A program made the position numbers and the translations under genes. A model generated the notes under the pieces. It ran no database searches and was not told where the DNA came from. It saw only the letters and a list, made by a program, of their open reading frames with translations. Below, piece by piece: positions 22,884-31,324 of a DNA stretch of 37,809 bases; positions within the stretch are counted from its first letter, which is position 1, and every line of letters begins with the position of its first letter. The stretch comes from an uncultured Collinsella sp. (lineage in GTDB: Bacteria; Actinomycetota; Coriobacteriia; Coriobacteriales; Coriobacteriaceae), in contig UQHZ01000018.1 of assembly GCA_900541055.1 (NCBI GenBank), positions 1 through 37,809 on the forward strand, in the 5' to 3' direction.

Positions 22884-24683
22884 TTAGGCCTTCTTGCGAC
22901 GATAGAGCACGAAGCCGCAGACACCGATGATGACGACGGCGCCAACGGCCATGGCGGCCATGTTGTTGCCCTCGGACTTCTCCTCGGTCGCCTCTTCCTC
23001 AGTCTCGGGCTCGGCAACGTCCTTATCGGAGAGGGCCTCGTCGGCGTAGGTGATGGACTCGACTAGGCAGTCGTTGTCGGCATCGTAGTCACTCGGGACG
23101 AACTCCTCGGAGAAGTCGCCCTCCTTGAGGTAGTCGCGCATCTCCTCGAGCATGGCCTTGCACTTGACGTAGGTGTTCTTGGTCGCTGCCTTGCCGGCCT
23201 TGTTGGCCAGGGCGGTGCGGGCCTCGGTGTCCTCGGCGGCCTGCATGGCCTCGTCGACGGTCAGGTTCTGCTCAATGAGCTCCTTCTGCAGGGCGTCGAG
23301 ATAGGCGCGGACGCCGGTGGCGCAATTGTCGCGGTTCTCATAGGCAAGCGTGTTGATGTCCATGAGGACGTAGTTGATGGAGTTCTTGGGCTCCTCGTTG
23401 TTCACGACGTCTTCCTCTTCACAGTGATCGAAGGAGACGTCCTGATCGCTGAAGTAGGGGCTGACCTCGGTGAGCAGTGCGGAATAGAGAGGGATAGCGA
23501 CGGAGAACTCGGCGTTGGAGAGCATCTCCCACTGGATGGTCGCGATCTCGGGGTCCATGCCGTGACGGATCTGGAAGGTATGGATCTCGGTGTTGCGGTT
23601 GGAGCCGATGGCATAGGCGCCGTCGGTGTTGGCGTTGAGGCCGGCGACATTCTCGCCGCGAGCGGCGAAGGAGCGAATCATCTCAAAGGTGTTCCAGTCG
23701 GACTTGCCAGGCTGGAAGAACAGCGGCTGCATCTCGTGGACCAGGGCGCCGGTCGTGGCGCGAGCGTCTTCGCGCTCGTCCTTGACGATTTCGTAGTCGG
23801 TGCCCTCGGCAAGCGGAGCCATGAAGTAATCACGGCCCTGGACATAGCGCGACCACTGGTGCATACCGGCCTCGCTAATCTCCTCGCCGTAGGTCTTGGC
23901 GACGTCGAACTTGCCGTCGGTGTACTCGGCAAAGCCCTTCTCCTTAGGCATGGACTCGATGCCCTCGGAGTGGAGGCAGTTCTCGGTGTCGCCGAGGTCG
24001 ACGTCATAGGTGAGGTTGCCGATGTTGGGGTTGAGCGAGGCGATATCGTCGGTGAGCCTCATGGCGATCCACTGATGGCCGGAAAGCGCTGCAAACAGCC
24101 AGGTCTCGTTGTTGTCGGCGATGATGATCTGGTCGTTGGAGCAGACGCCCTGCTCGTCAATCAGGCTGCCGAGGAGCTCGACACCTTCGCGGGCCGTAGC
24201 GCTCTCGCCCAGAATGACGCTGGCGTAGTTGTACTCGCCGATGCCGGTCTCCTCGGTGACGGGGTCGGCTTCCTCTGCCTTCTCGTTATAGGAGGTGCTC
24301 AGCGTGGCAGAGCAGGAAACGCCCTTTTCGTTGATGCCAGCCTCGGAATATGCGTCGTAACGATCTTCCCACTGAGAGGGGTTGTCGCGAACGAAGGTGT
24401 AGCGGTAGGTTGCGCCCTTGGACTTGTACTCAAAGCCGGACTCGACCGAGGTGTACTTGCTGCCGTCCTTGTGTGCGGGCTCGATGCCAAAGTGCTTGAT
24501 GTAGCGCGGGCCGAAGTCCTCGGAGCGTCCGTAGTACGTGTTGCCGTCTGCCGTGAGCTGGCTGCCCATGTAGATCTGGGTGCAAGCGAGCGCCGAAGTC
24601 GGCATGGCCATAATGGCCGCTGCTCCAAATGCAAGGCCGCAGCCGAGCTTCTTGAGCGTGTTGACAGGATGAGTAAACCTCAT
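22884..24683 (-). CDS. Surface-anchored C69 family dipeptidase
   Basis: A 599-residue exported peptidase of the C69 (PepD) family of N-terminal nucleophile hydrolases. The signal peptide (1-33, ending SALA) is followed by CTQIYMGSQLTADGNTYYGR with Cys34 as the expected catalytic nucleophile, so signal cleavage would also activate the enzyme. The body extends to about 540; an acidic stalk (about 545-575) and a C-terminal membrane segment with RRKKA (about 576-599) anchor it outside the cell. GGGAGGG lies just before the ATG at 24681-24683, preferred over an upstream extension. It probably cleaves dipeptides from host or dietary peptides at the cell surface. Confidence 0.9.
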   Translation of the reverse strand: MRFTHPVNTLKKLGCGLAFGAAAIMAMPTSALACTQIYMGSQLTADGNTYYGRSEDFGPRYIKHFGIEPAHKDGSKYTSVESGFEYKSKGATYRYTFVRDNPSQWEDRYDAYSEAGINEKGVSCSATLSTSYNEKAEEADPVTEETGIGEYNYASVILGESATAREGVELLGSLIDEQGVCSNDQIIIADNNETWLFAALSGHQWIAMRLTDDIASLNPNIGNLTYDVDLGDTENCLHSEGIESMPKEKGFAEYTDGKFDVAKTYGEEISEAGMHQWSRYVQGRDYFMAPLAEGTDYEIVKDEREDARATTGALVHEMQPLFFQPGKSDWNTFEMIRSFAARGENVAGLNANTDGAYAIGSNRNTEIHTFQIRHGMDPEIATIQWEMLSNAEFSVAIPLYSALLTEVSPYFSDQDVSFDHCEEEDVVNNEEPKNSINYVLMDINTLAYENRDNCATGVRAYLDALQKELIEQNLTVDEAMQAAEDTEARTALANKAGKAATKNTYVKCKAMLEEMRDYLKEGDFSEEFVPSDYDADNDCLVESITYADEALSDKDVAEPETEEEATEEKSEGNNMAAMAVGAVVIIGVCGFVLYRRKKA

Positions 24684-24917
24684 GATCCCTCCCAACTGTT
24701 GAAACCCCGCGAAACCGTACGGAGTTTCAGCTAATAAATACATCTACTAGCCTAAAGGAAGTGTAAAGAGTATTCATTCGACAACAGCTTTTACTCGATG
24801 AGCGTGAAGAAATATACGATGAGCGGATAATAATACTCATTTTATTGCTTTAGTTAAATAAAGGCACCCTGCATTTACTGTAGCTGAATAAAGCGCCAGA
24901 CAATGCTCAAAAAGAAA
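24684..24917. other. AT-rich intergenic region
   Basis: This gap between the dipeptidase gene and the terminator downstream of the 30-residue membrane protein gene is clearly more AT-rich than its surroundings and should carry the dipeptidase promoter, though no single -35/-10 pair stands out. Two imperfect direct repeats, TTAGTTAAATAAAG (about 24851) and GTAGCTGAATAAAG (about 24880), lie within it and could be regulator sites. Confidence 0.4.
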
Positions 24918-24958
24918 ACTCTCCCGCTGTTTAGGATTTGCATAAACAACGGGAGAGT
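24911..24958 (-). terminator. Intrinsic terminator after the small membrane protein gene
   Basis: On the minus strand ACTCTCCCG (24958-24950) pairs with CGGGAGAGT (24926-24918), with inner GTTTA/TAAAC, followed by TTTTCTTT. It ends the lipid kinase and small protein transcript. Confidence 0.85.
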
Positions 24959-24991
24959 CGATAACTGGATGAATATCATACCAATGTGGAT

Positions 24992-25084
24992 TTACTTCTT
25001 TCGGCGGTGGATCACATTGATGGCGTAACCAACGAGCATGGCCAAGACGATGACGATAAAGCCAATCAGGGGATTGTCGTTCAT
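24992..25084 (-). CDS. 30-residue single-pass membrane protein
   Basis: A short frame begins MNDNPLIGFI, has one hydrophobic segment (about 6-25) and ends HRRKK. AGGAGG lies 6 bases before the ATG. It starts 9 bases after the lipid kinase stop codon and is followed by a strong terminator, so it is the last gene of that transcript. The positive tail suggests an inside C-terminus. No function is known; the ribosome site, position and composition make it a credible small protein. Confidence 0.75.
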   Translation of the reverse strand: MNDNPLIGFIVIVLAMLVGYAINVIHRRKK

Positions 25085-25093
25085 GGGGTCCTC

Positions 25094-26011
25094 CTATTTT
25101 CCGAGCGGTGAAAAATCGTCGACGATGAGGTCGAGACATTGCGGCAGCGCGCGAGCGCCAAAGACGCCGGAGTTGCTGGAGATGATCTCTCCATCGAACT
25201 GCATGCCCAGCGATGGCGTGCAGGTGATCTTGGCTTCCTTGGTCTGGATGATCTTAAACTGCGGACGGCCGAGCGCTTTGCCAGCGGGGTCGAGCGCGGC
25301 GGTAATTACCGTGGGGAGCAACTGCATCGTGCGCACGGGCTCAATAACGACGATGTCGACCATGCCGTCGTCCATGCGGCAGTTGGGGAACAGGTTGATG
25401 TCGTTTTGGATGACCGAGGTATTGCCTGCCATGCAGCAGATGCCGTCGAGCTCCTCGACAATGCCGTCGTGCTCAATGGTAAAGTGCGCCACCGTGGGGT
25501 TGGGCGTGGCGAGCGCGGAGAGGAAGTAGGCGATCTCGCCAATGTCGTTTTTGGTGGGAGCGGCCTTCATCATGATCTCGGCGTCGAAGCCCGAGCCGGC
25601 GATGATGATAAAGCCGTGGCGCTTCTCGTTGCCGTTCTCGTCGAGCCATAAGAGCTCACCCATGTCCACTTTGACCGTGCGGCCGTCGCGGCAAGCCTTG
25701 GCGAGTGCCGCCGCCTCGGGGGCATTGCCGATGTTGTTAAAGAACAGGCAGGCCGTGCCGGAGGGGAAGACAAGCGTGGGGACACCGCACCCGCGCATCT
25801 GGTCGAGCACGTTGGAGACGGTGCCGTCGCCGCCCGAAACGACCACGCGATCGAACTCGCGAACGTCCGCTACCGCGTCCTCGGGCTCCATGCCATCGCC
25901 GATAAAACGCATCACGACCTCGTCGCCGCCCTGCGCGAGGGCGTGCGTGAACGCGTAGATTTCATCTGAGCTGGGGCCCGATGCCGGGTTGTGGATGATA
26001 AGGCAGCGCAT
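25094..26011 (-). CDS. Diacylglycerol kinase-family lipid kinase
   Basis: A 305-residue member of the DAGK catalytic/YegS-type family, which phosphorylates lipid hydroxyls with ATP. It shows the N-terminal LIIHNPASG, the nucleotide motif VVSGGDGTVSNV (about 57-68), FPSGTACLFFNN (a variant of the usual PxGTxNDFA) and the C-terminal QFDGE. No strong ribosome site precedes the ATG; a TATACT -10 (26040-26045, minus) would leave a leader of about 22 bases. It is divergent from rnd and co-transcribed with the 30-residue membrane protein gene. Substrate not defined. Confidence 0.85.
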   Translation of the reverse strand: MRCLIIHNPASGPSSDEIYAFTHALAQGGDEVVMRFIGDGMEPEDAVADVREFDRVVVSGGDGTVSNVLDQMRGCGVPTLVFPSGTACLFFNNIGNAPEAAALAKACRDGRTVKVDMGELLWLDENGNEKRHGFIIIAGSGFDAEIMMKAAPTKNDIGEIAYFLSALATPNPTVAHFTIEHDGIVEELDGICCMAGNTSVIQNDINLFPNCRMDDGMVDIVVIEPVRTMQLLPTVITAALDPAGKALGRPQFKIIQTKEAKITCTPSLGMQFDGEIISSNSGVFGARALPQCLDLIVDDFSPLGK

Positions 26012-26039
26012 ACTTACGTTCCCGTTCTGTGACTAACCG

Positions 26040-26047
26040 AGTATAGT
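26040..26047. promoter_or_regulatory. Overlapping divergent -10 elements
   Basis: AGTATAGT contains TATAGT on the plus strand (26042-26047, toward rnd) and TATACT on the minus strand (26040-26045, toward the lipid kinase). The -35 elements are weak. Sharing of six positions implies the two promoters compete. Confidence 0.4.
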
Positions 26048-26109
26048 TGTAGAGCAATGCCGATATCCTACCCGTGTTTTTCGGGCCTAACCTTATTCGA
26101 TGGGTTGAT

Positions 26110-27243
26110 ATGTACATTTCCACACATCAGGCTCTGGTCGACTTTTGCCAGCGCGCCCGCGAGTTCGACGCGATCGCCGTCGATACCGAGTTTTTGCGCG
26201 AGCGCACGTTTCATCCGCGCCTGTGCCTGGTCCAGATTGCCACCCCCGCCGAGAGTGTCGCTGTCGATCCGCTGGTGATCGACGACCTGTCGCCGCTTGC
26301 CGAGCTTATGGCCGACGAGGGCGTGGTCAAGGTATTCCACGCCTGCTCGCAGGATATGGAGGTCATGCTCCATACCGTGGGGGCGCTACCGCGTCCGATT
26401 TTTGACACGCAGGTCGCCGCCGCCTTTTTGGGCGAGCGTCAGCAGATTTCCTACGGTGCGCTCGTGCAGACGTTTTGCGGCGTTTCATTGCCTAAGACCG
26501 AGTCGCTGACCGACTGGTCGCGCCGCCCGCTGACCGATAAGCAGATTGAGTACGCGATCGATGACGTCAAGTATCTGATCGTTGCCTATACCGAGATGAT
26601 GAGTCGCCTGCGCGAGCTGGGCCGTGTGGATTGGGTGCTCGATGAGCTGCGCCCGCTTGCCGACGAGTCGCACTATCGAGCCGATCGTCACGAGGCATTC
26701 CGCAAGGTCAAGCGCATCAACTCGTGCAGCCGGCATCAGTTGGGCATTGCGCGCGAGCTTGCCGCCTGGCGTGAGGACCGCGCCGAGCGGCGCAACATCC
26801 CGCGCAAGTGGGTTATGTCCGACGATACGCTGCTGGCCCTGGTTAAGCGTAATCCCGTGCGTGTTGAAGAGTTCCGTAGCATTCGTGGTACCGACCAGCT
26901 GGGGGAGCGCGACGTGGACGGCGCACTCATGGCCATCAAGCGCGGTGCGAGCTGTCCGCATGATCGCCTGCCGCTCTTGGTGCGTGGACATCGCCAGATT
27001 TCTCCGGAGCTGGAGAGCGTGACTGACCTTATGTATGCGCTTATCCGCCTGGTTGCCGAGCGCTCGGGCGTTGCGACCTCGGTCATTGCCTCGCGCGATG
27101 ACCTGGCCGACTACATTGAGCATCCCGAGAAGAGCCGCCTGCGCGAAGGCTGGCGCTTTGAGCTTGTGGGCTCGCGCCTGGACGATTTGCTCTCGGGCAA
27201 CATGGGACTCACCGTGAAGGACGGCAAAATCGAGCTTCTGTAG
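26110..27243 (+). CDS. rnd: Ribonuclease D
   Basis: A 377-residue 3'-5' exoribonuclease of the DEDDy family that trims tRNA and other small RNA 3' ends. Motifs: exo I VDTEFLRE (about 24-31), exo II HACSQDME (about 77-84), exo III with YAIDDVKYL (about 151-159, catalytic Tyr), then HRDC-type helical domains (about 200-375). ATG at 26110 aligns with the family start MYISTHQAL; a GTG extension to 26074 has no better ribosome site. It is followed 64 bases later by a zinc protease gene. Confidence 0.92.
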   Translation: MYISTHQALVDFCQRAREFDAIAVDTEFLRERTFHPRLCLVQIATPAESVAVDPLVIDDLSPLAELMADEGVVKVFHACSQDMEVMLHTVGALPRPIFDTQVAAAFLGERQQISYGALVQTFCGVSLPKTESLTDWSRRPLTDKQIEYAIDDVKYLIVAYTEMMSRLRELGRVDWVLDELRPLADESHYRADRHEAFRKVKRINSCSRHQLGIARELAAWREDRAERRNIPRKWVMSDDTLLALVKRNPVRVEEFRSIRGTDQLGERDVDGALMAIKRGASCPHDRLPLLVRGHRQISPELESVTDLMYALIRLVAERSGVATSVIASRDDLADYIEHPEKSRLREGWRFELVGSRLDDLLSGNMGLTVKDGKIELL

Positions 27244-27307
27244 GGAAGCCTAGCCGCTTGAGTGGGTAGAATGCTTCCAACGTGTAACTCGATTCGGAGG
27301 AATTCGT

Positions 27308-28012
27308 ATGCCCTATTACTATGGATACGGCTTTGGCATCGACCCGCTGTACCTGCTGGTTGTTCTTGTTTGTACGGTGCTCGGTCTTGCCGCGCAGAGC
27401 TATATCAACTCGACGTACAAAACCTGGTCCAAGGTTCGCTCGGACGGCGACACGGGCGCTACGGTCGCGCGCCGCATGCTCGACGCCAACGGTTGCAGTG
27501 CCGTGGGTATCAAGGGTGTCGCTGGTGAGCTCACCGACCATTACAACCCGCAGGATAACAACCTGTATCTCTCGGAAGCCAACCGCTCGGGCGGGTCGGT
27601 CGCAAGCGTTGCCGTGGCCTGCCACGAGGCGGGCCATGCCGCCCAGCGTCAAAATGGTTATGCCGTGATGAAGGTACGCACCGCTCTGGTCCCGGTCGTC
27701 AACTTTACCCAGAACACCTGGACGATCGTGCTGCTCATGGGCCTGTTTATGAACATTGCCGGACTCACGACCCTCGCGCTGGTCTTCTTCTCGTTTAGTG
27801 TGTTGTTCCAGTTGGTTACGCTGCCGGTCGAGATTGATGCCAGCCGCCGCGCCGTGGCGTACATCGAGCGGTCGGGTATGAGTTCCAAGCAGGTCAATGG
27901 TGCCAAGAAGGTCCTGACGGCAGCCGCGCTCACCTACGTGGCGGCGGCGCTCACTTCGATCATTCAGCTGCTCTACCTGATGGCTCGCTACAACAGAAAC
28001 TCCAACCGATAA
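27308..28012 (+). CDS. Zinc metallopeptidase, YugP-like membrane protease
   Basis: A 234-residue membrane protein with a zinc site HEAGH at 106-110. An N-terminal membrane segment (about 12-32) and three C-terminal ones (about 137-157, 160-180 and 205-225) bracket a cytoplasmic catalytic region. This is the layout of the Zn-peptidase family that includes B. subtilis YugP. CGGAGG lies 6-7 bases before the ATG. The substrate of the family is unknown. Confidence 0.88.
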   Translation: MPYYYGYGFGIDPLYLLVVLVCTVLGLAAQSYINSTYKTWSKVRSDGDTGATVARRMLDANGCSAVGIKGVAGELTDHYNPQDNNLYLSEANRSGGSVASVAVACHEAGHAAQRQNGYAVMKVRTALVPVVNFTQNTWTIVLLMGLFMNIAGLTTLALVFFSFSVLFQLVTLPVEIDASRRAVAYIERSGMSSKQVNGAKKVLTAAALTYVAAALTSIIQLLYLMARYNRNSNR

Positions 28013-28028
28013 CAAATTGGCTTGATAG

Positions 28029-28058
28029 GCGCCGCGGAGATTTGTGTCCCCGCGGCGC
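28029..28058 (+). terminator. GC-rich hairpin after the zinc protease gene
   Basis: GCGCCGCGG (28029-28037) pairs perfectly with CCGCGGCGC (28050-28058) around a 12-base loop. No T-run follows, so termination would be weak; it separates the protease from xseA. Confidence 0.5.
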
Positions 28059-28127
28059 TGTACTATGTGTTGGACTTGAATTTGCGCAGGGCCGGAGCCC
28101 TTGTGCACGATGACGAAAGGAGGCTGC

Positions 28128-29579
28128 GTGGCAGGCTGGAATCTAACCGGCAATGCCGTTTCCGCCGAGTTCGACGGTTCGGACGAGCAGGAGCGCAAAG
28201 AGCTCAGCGTGAGCCAAGCGGTGGAGATTGCCGCCGGCGCGCTCGATGCCATTCCGCAGCTGAGCGTCCTGGGCGAGGTCACGGGCTTCCGTGGCCCCAA
28301 TGCCCGAAGCGGTCACTGCTACTTCCAGATTAAGGACGACTCGGCAGCCGTTGACTGCATCATCTGGAAGGGCGCCTATCTCAAGCGCACCTTCGATTTG
28401 CGCGACGGTATGCAGGTGAGCTTTAAGGGCAGCTTCAATCTCTATAAGGCCACGGGTCGCATGAGCTTTGTCGCCCGCTCGTTTTCGCTGGCGGGGGAGG
28501 GTCTACTGCGTCAACAAGTGGCGCAACTGGCCGAAAAGCTACGCCGCGAGGGCCTGATGGACGAAGCGCGCAAGCGCCGCATCCCGGTGTTCTGCTCGCG
28601 CGTGGCGGTCGTCACCTCGCTTTCGGGTGCCGTAATCGACGACGTCAAGCGTACGCTGCGCCGCCGCAATCCGCTCGTTGAGCTCGTCTGCGTGGGCGCC
28701 AAGGTTCAAGGCGAGGGCGCGCCGGCCGAGCTCATTGAGGGCTTGCACCGCGCCGCTTCCATTACGCCGGCGCCCGACTGTATTTTGCTGGTGCGTGGCG
28801 GCGGCTCCTTTGAGGACCTCATGACCTTTAATGACGAGGAGCTTGCCCGCGCGGTGGCGGCTTGTCCTGTGCCCGTGGTGACCGGCATTGGCCATGAGCC
28901 CGATACCTCGATTTGCGACATGGTGAGCGACCGCCGCGCCTCCACGCCCACGGCGGCGGCAGAATCGGTGGCGCCGGCTATGACGGAGTTGGCCGATGTG
29001 CTCGAGGCGCGCCATCAGCGTCTGGGCGCCGCGATGGCATCGATGATTGGGTCGGCCCAGGTCGACCTGGAGATGCTCGATCAGCGCGGTCGCCGTGCCT
29101 GGGATACCTATACGGCTCGCTTGGCCGATGCGCTCGATGCGGCTGCGTGCCGCCCGTGCCTCAACGACCCCACATTTATGGTCGAGCGTCGCGAATCGGA
29201 GCTTGCGCTGACTGCCGATCGCCTGTCGGGCGCCATGGTGCGCTCAGTCGGGACATTCCGCTCCAACTTTGAGCGCCTGCCCGAGCGTCTGGTTGCAAGC
29301 ACCTCAGGGCTCGATGGCAAGCGCCATGCGCTCACGCTTGCGAGTTCCCGTTTAGAGCATCAGGGGCGCACGATGCTCAGCAAGCCAGCGTCCGACCTGG
29401 GCCGAGCTGCCGCGTCGCTCGATGCCCTGTCGCCGCTCAAGGTGCTTGCCCGCGGCTATTCCATCGCGTACAGCGATGATGGGGTGGCTACGAGCGCCAA
29501 GACCTTTAAGCCCGGCGACGCCATCCGCGTGCGCATGGCAGACGGCAACGTGGCGGCAACGGTCGATACGGTCGAGTAA
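28128..29579 (+). CDS. xseA: Exodeoxyribonuclease VII large subunit
   Basis: A 483-residue large subunit of exonuclease VII, which degrades single-stranded DNA together with XseB. The N-terminal OB fold (about 20-115: LSVLGEVTGFRGP, GHCYFQIKDD) is followed by the catalytic XseA domain (about 130-330: VVTSLSGAVIDD, LVRGGGSFEDL, VVTGIGHEPDTSICD, ADRRASTPTAAAE-like DRRASTPTAAAE) and a helical C-terminus ending LKVLARGYSIAY. GTG at 28128-28130 is the start: AAAGGAGG lies 4 bases upstream, and an upstream extension is unsupported. xseB follows 42 bases later. Confidence 0.94.
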   Translation: MAGWNLTGNAVSAEFDGSDEQERKELSVSQAVEIAAGALDAIPQLSVLGEVTGFRGPNARSGHCYFQIKDDSAAVDCIIWKGAYLKRTFDLRDGMQVSFKGSFNLYKATGRMSFVARSFSLAGEGLLRQQVAQLAEKLRREGLMDEARKRRIPVFCSRVAVVTSLSGAVIDDVKRTLRRRNPLVELVCVGAKVQGEGAPAELIEGLHRAASITPAPDCILLVRGGGSFEDLMTFNDEELARAVAACPVPVVTGIGHEPDTSICDMVSDRRASTPTAAAESVAPAMTELADVLEARHQRLGAAMASMIGSAQVDLEMLDQRGRRAWDTYTARLADALDAAACRPCLNDPTFMVERRESELALTADRLSGAMVRSVGTFRSNFERLPERLVASTSGLDGKRHALTLASSRLEHQGRTMLSKPASDLGRAAASLDALSPLKVLARGYSIAYSDDGVATSAKTFKPGDAIRVRMADGNVAATVDTVE

Positions 29580-29621
29580 ACCGCGTTTCATAGCGATAAG
29601 CCTTTAGGAAAGGAAACAGAT

Positions 29622-29888
29622 ATGGCAGAGAAGACCCCGGTCGAGCAGCTTACGTACAAGCAGGCCTCGCAGGAGCTGGAGCTCATCATCCGCAGCTTGG
29701 AGTCGGGCGATATGGAGCTCGAGGAGTCGCTCGAGAGCTATACCCGCGGCGTCGAGCTCCTCAAGAGCCTGCGTACTCGCTTGTCCGATGCCGAGCAGAA
29801 GGTCTCGGTGCTCCTGAAGGACGTCGACGGCAACGACGTGCTCGCCGACGGCGAAGCCGCCAACACCGACGACAACCTCTCGTTCTAA
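29622..29888 (+). CDS. xseB: Exodeoxyribonuclease VII small subunit
   Basis: An 88-residue XseB protein, the accessory subunit of exonuclease VII. It has the typical pattern LTYKQASQELELIIRSLESG followed by MELEESLESYTRGVELLKSL and then an acidic tail. AGGAAAGGAAA lies before the ATG. It is adjacent to xseA on the same strand, as usual. Confidence 0.95.
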   Translation: MAEKTPVEQLTYKQASQELELIIRSLESGDMELEESLESYTRGVELLKSLRTRLSDAEQKVSVLLKDVDGNDVLADGEAANTDDNLSF

Positions 29889-29937
29889 CCATCCCGACCA
29901 AATATAATTACCTTGGTCTGCGAGAAAGGAACCAACC

Positions 29938-30273
29938 ATGTGTGATTGCATCTTCTGCAAAATTGCCAACCACGAGATCCCCTCGACCGTTGTCTATGAG
30001 GACGACCAGGTCATCGCCTTCGACGACCTCAACCCCCAGGCGCCGGTCCACACGCTCGTGATCCCCAAGAAGCACTACAGCGACATCGCCGACAACGTGC
30101 CGGCCGAGACCATGGGCGCCATGGCCCACGCCATCCATGAGGTTGCCAAGGCCAAGGGCTTGGAGGACGGTTTCCGCGTCATCTCCAACAAGGGCGTCAA
30201 CGCCGGCCAGACCGTCATGCACTTCCACATGCACGTCCTCGGCGGCAAAAACCTGGGCGAGAACCTCATCTGA
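29938..30273 (+). CDS. HIT family nucleotide hydrolase
   Basis: A 111-residue histidine-triad protein. The triad HFHMH lies at 95-99, in the context GQTVMHFHMHVLGG; the zinc-binding Cys pair CIFC is at 4-7. It is close to the HinT/PKCI group, which hydrolyses nucleoside phosphoramidates or adenylates. GAAAGGA lies about 8 bases before the ATG. It lies 49 bases after xseB and may share its transcript. Confidence 0.92.
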   Translation: MCDCIFCKIANHEIPSTVVYEDDQVIAFDDLNPQAPVHTLVIPKKHYSDIADNVPAETMGAMAHAIHEVAKAKGLEDGFRVISNKGVNAGQTVMHFHMHVLGGKNLGENLI

Positions 30274-30314
30274 GGGCGCGTAGCCCGTCGACTTGGCTGC
30301 CTTTGGAGTAATCT

Positions 30315-31205
30315 ATGCAGCTTTCTCAACTCGAATACCTTCAAGCGGTAGCGAACTATGGCGGCGTGCGCAAAGCAGCTCGCGCCGTTCATGTGAGTCC
30401 GCAGGCTGTTTCGTCGGCAATCAAAAAGTTGGAATCTGAGTATCAGATCGTTTTGCTCAACCGATCGACGGGGGAGGCTGTTTTGTCTCCGGCGGGCAGA
30501 GAATTTGCGCGTCGTGCACGCGTGATCCTGGCACAAGTCGACGATCTCAAAAAGTACGCTCAATCGAGGGACGACGGCGTCTCGCCCGACGGCCACTTTC
30601 GTCTTTACGCCCCCTGCCTTCATGGGCGGGGGCGACTTTTTGCCGAAAACTGGTATGACTCGTTTGAAAGCTCGCACCCTCATATTCACCTTGATGTGTG
30701 GCATCAGCCAACGGCTACATGCTTTGAATCACTTGTGCTTGGCATTTCGGATGCGGCCATCTCATTTGAGGAACCAAGGGACAGTGTCCTTTCTTCGAAA
30801 TACTTGGGTGAAAAGGAGCTCAAGGTTCTTTCGTGCCCAACGGGTCATCAATCTGTGGGTGCTATGACCGTTCGTGAGTTACTGGGCAGCAGGTTAGCTG
30901 TTCCCATTAATTTGTCGCCCTGTCTCAATGCAATCAATCAATGCCCCGAAGCTCAGCTGGTTAATTTCCGCTTCCGCGACGTCGAATACGGAAACAGAGC
31001 GCAGGCTGAGTTTCTTCAAGCCGGGGGATTGATATTGAGCTTGTCTGGGTCCTCTCTCGCATCGGATGGGTCAGAAGTGAGTGAGTGCTCCATTGAAGGT
31101 TCGCGTGATGTAACCTTGCCTATCTACTTTTGCTATCGGCAAAATTCCTGGACTGATCGACACCAGACGGTTTTTCTGCACCTATTGCGTCATCTTGCTT
31201 CGTGA
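30315..31205 (+). CDS. LysR family transcriptional regulator
   Basis: A 296-residue LysR-type regulator. The winged HTH is at about 1-60 (QLEYLQAVANYGGVRKAARA, VSPQAVSSAIKKLE), followed by a periplasmic-binding-like effector domain (about 95-290). GGAG lies before the ATG. Base composition is visibly lower in GC than in flanking genes, as for the MFS gene downstream, so the two may have been acquired together. It probably controls that transporter. The effector is unknown. Confidence 0.87.
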   Translation: MQLSQLEYLQAVANYGGVRKAARAVHVSPQAVSSAIKKLESEYQIVLLNRSTGEAVLSPAGREFARRARVILAQVDDLKKYAQSRDDGVSPDGHFRLYAPCLHGRGRLFAENWYDSFESSHPHIHLDVWHQPTATCFESLVLGISDAAISFEEPRDSVLSSKYLGEKELKVLSCPTGHQSVGAMTVRELLGSRLAVPINLSPCLNAINQCPEAQLVNFRFRDVEYGNRAQAEFLQAGGLILSLSGSSLASDGSEVSECSIEGSRDVTLPIYFCYRQNSWTDRHQTVFLHLLRHLAS

Positions 31206-31223
31206 GATTAATTGGCTTCGAGA

Positions 31224-31242
31224 CGTCAAGTGATTATTGACG
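31224..31242. promoter_or_regulatory. Inverted repeat between LysR and MFS genes
   Basis: CGTCAA (31224-31229) and TTGACG (31237-31242) are separated by 7 bases. It is a plausible LysR-type operator in the 119-base gap before the MFS gene. Confidence 0.35.
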
Positions 31243-31324
31243 CCTTGCAACACATAGCTGACAGCTTTGCCCTCATGCTTTTCCAAGGTTCCGATTTAGA
31301 TTGCTGACTCTTGGAGGGCGGAGC

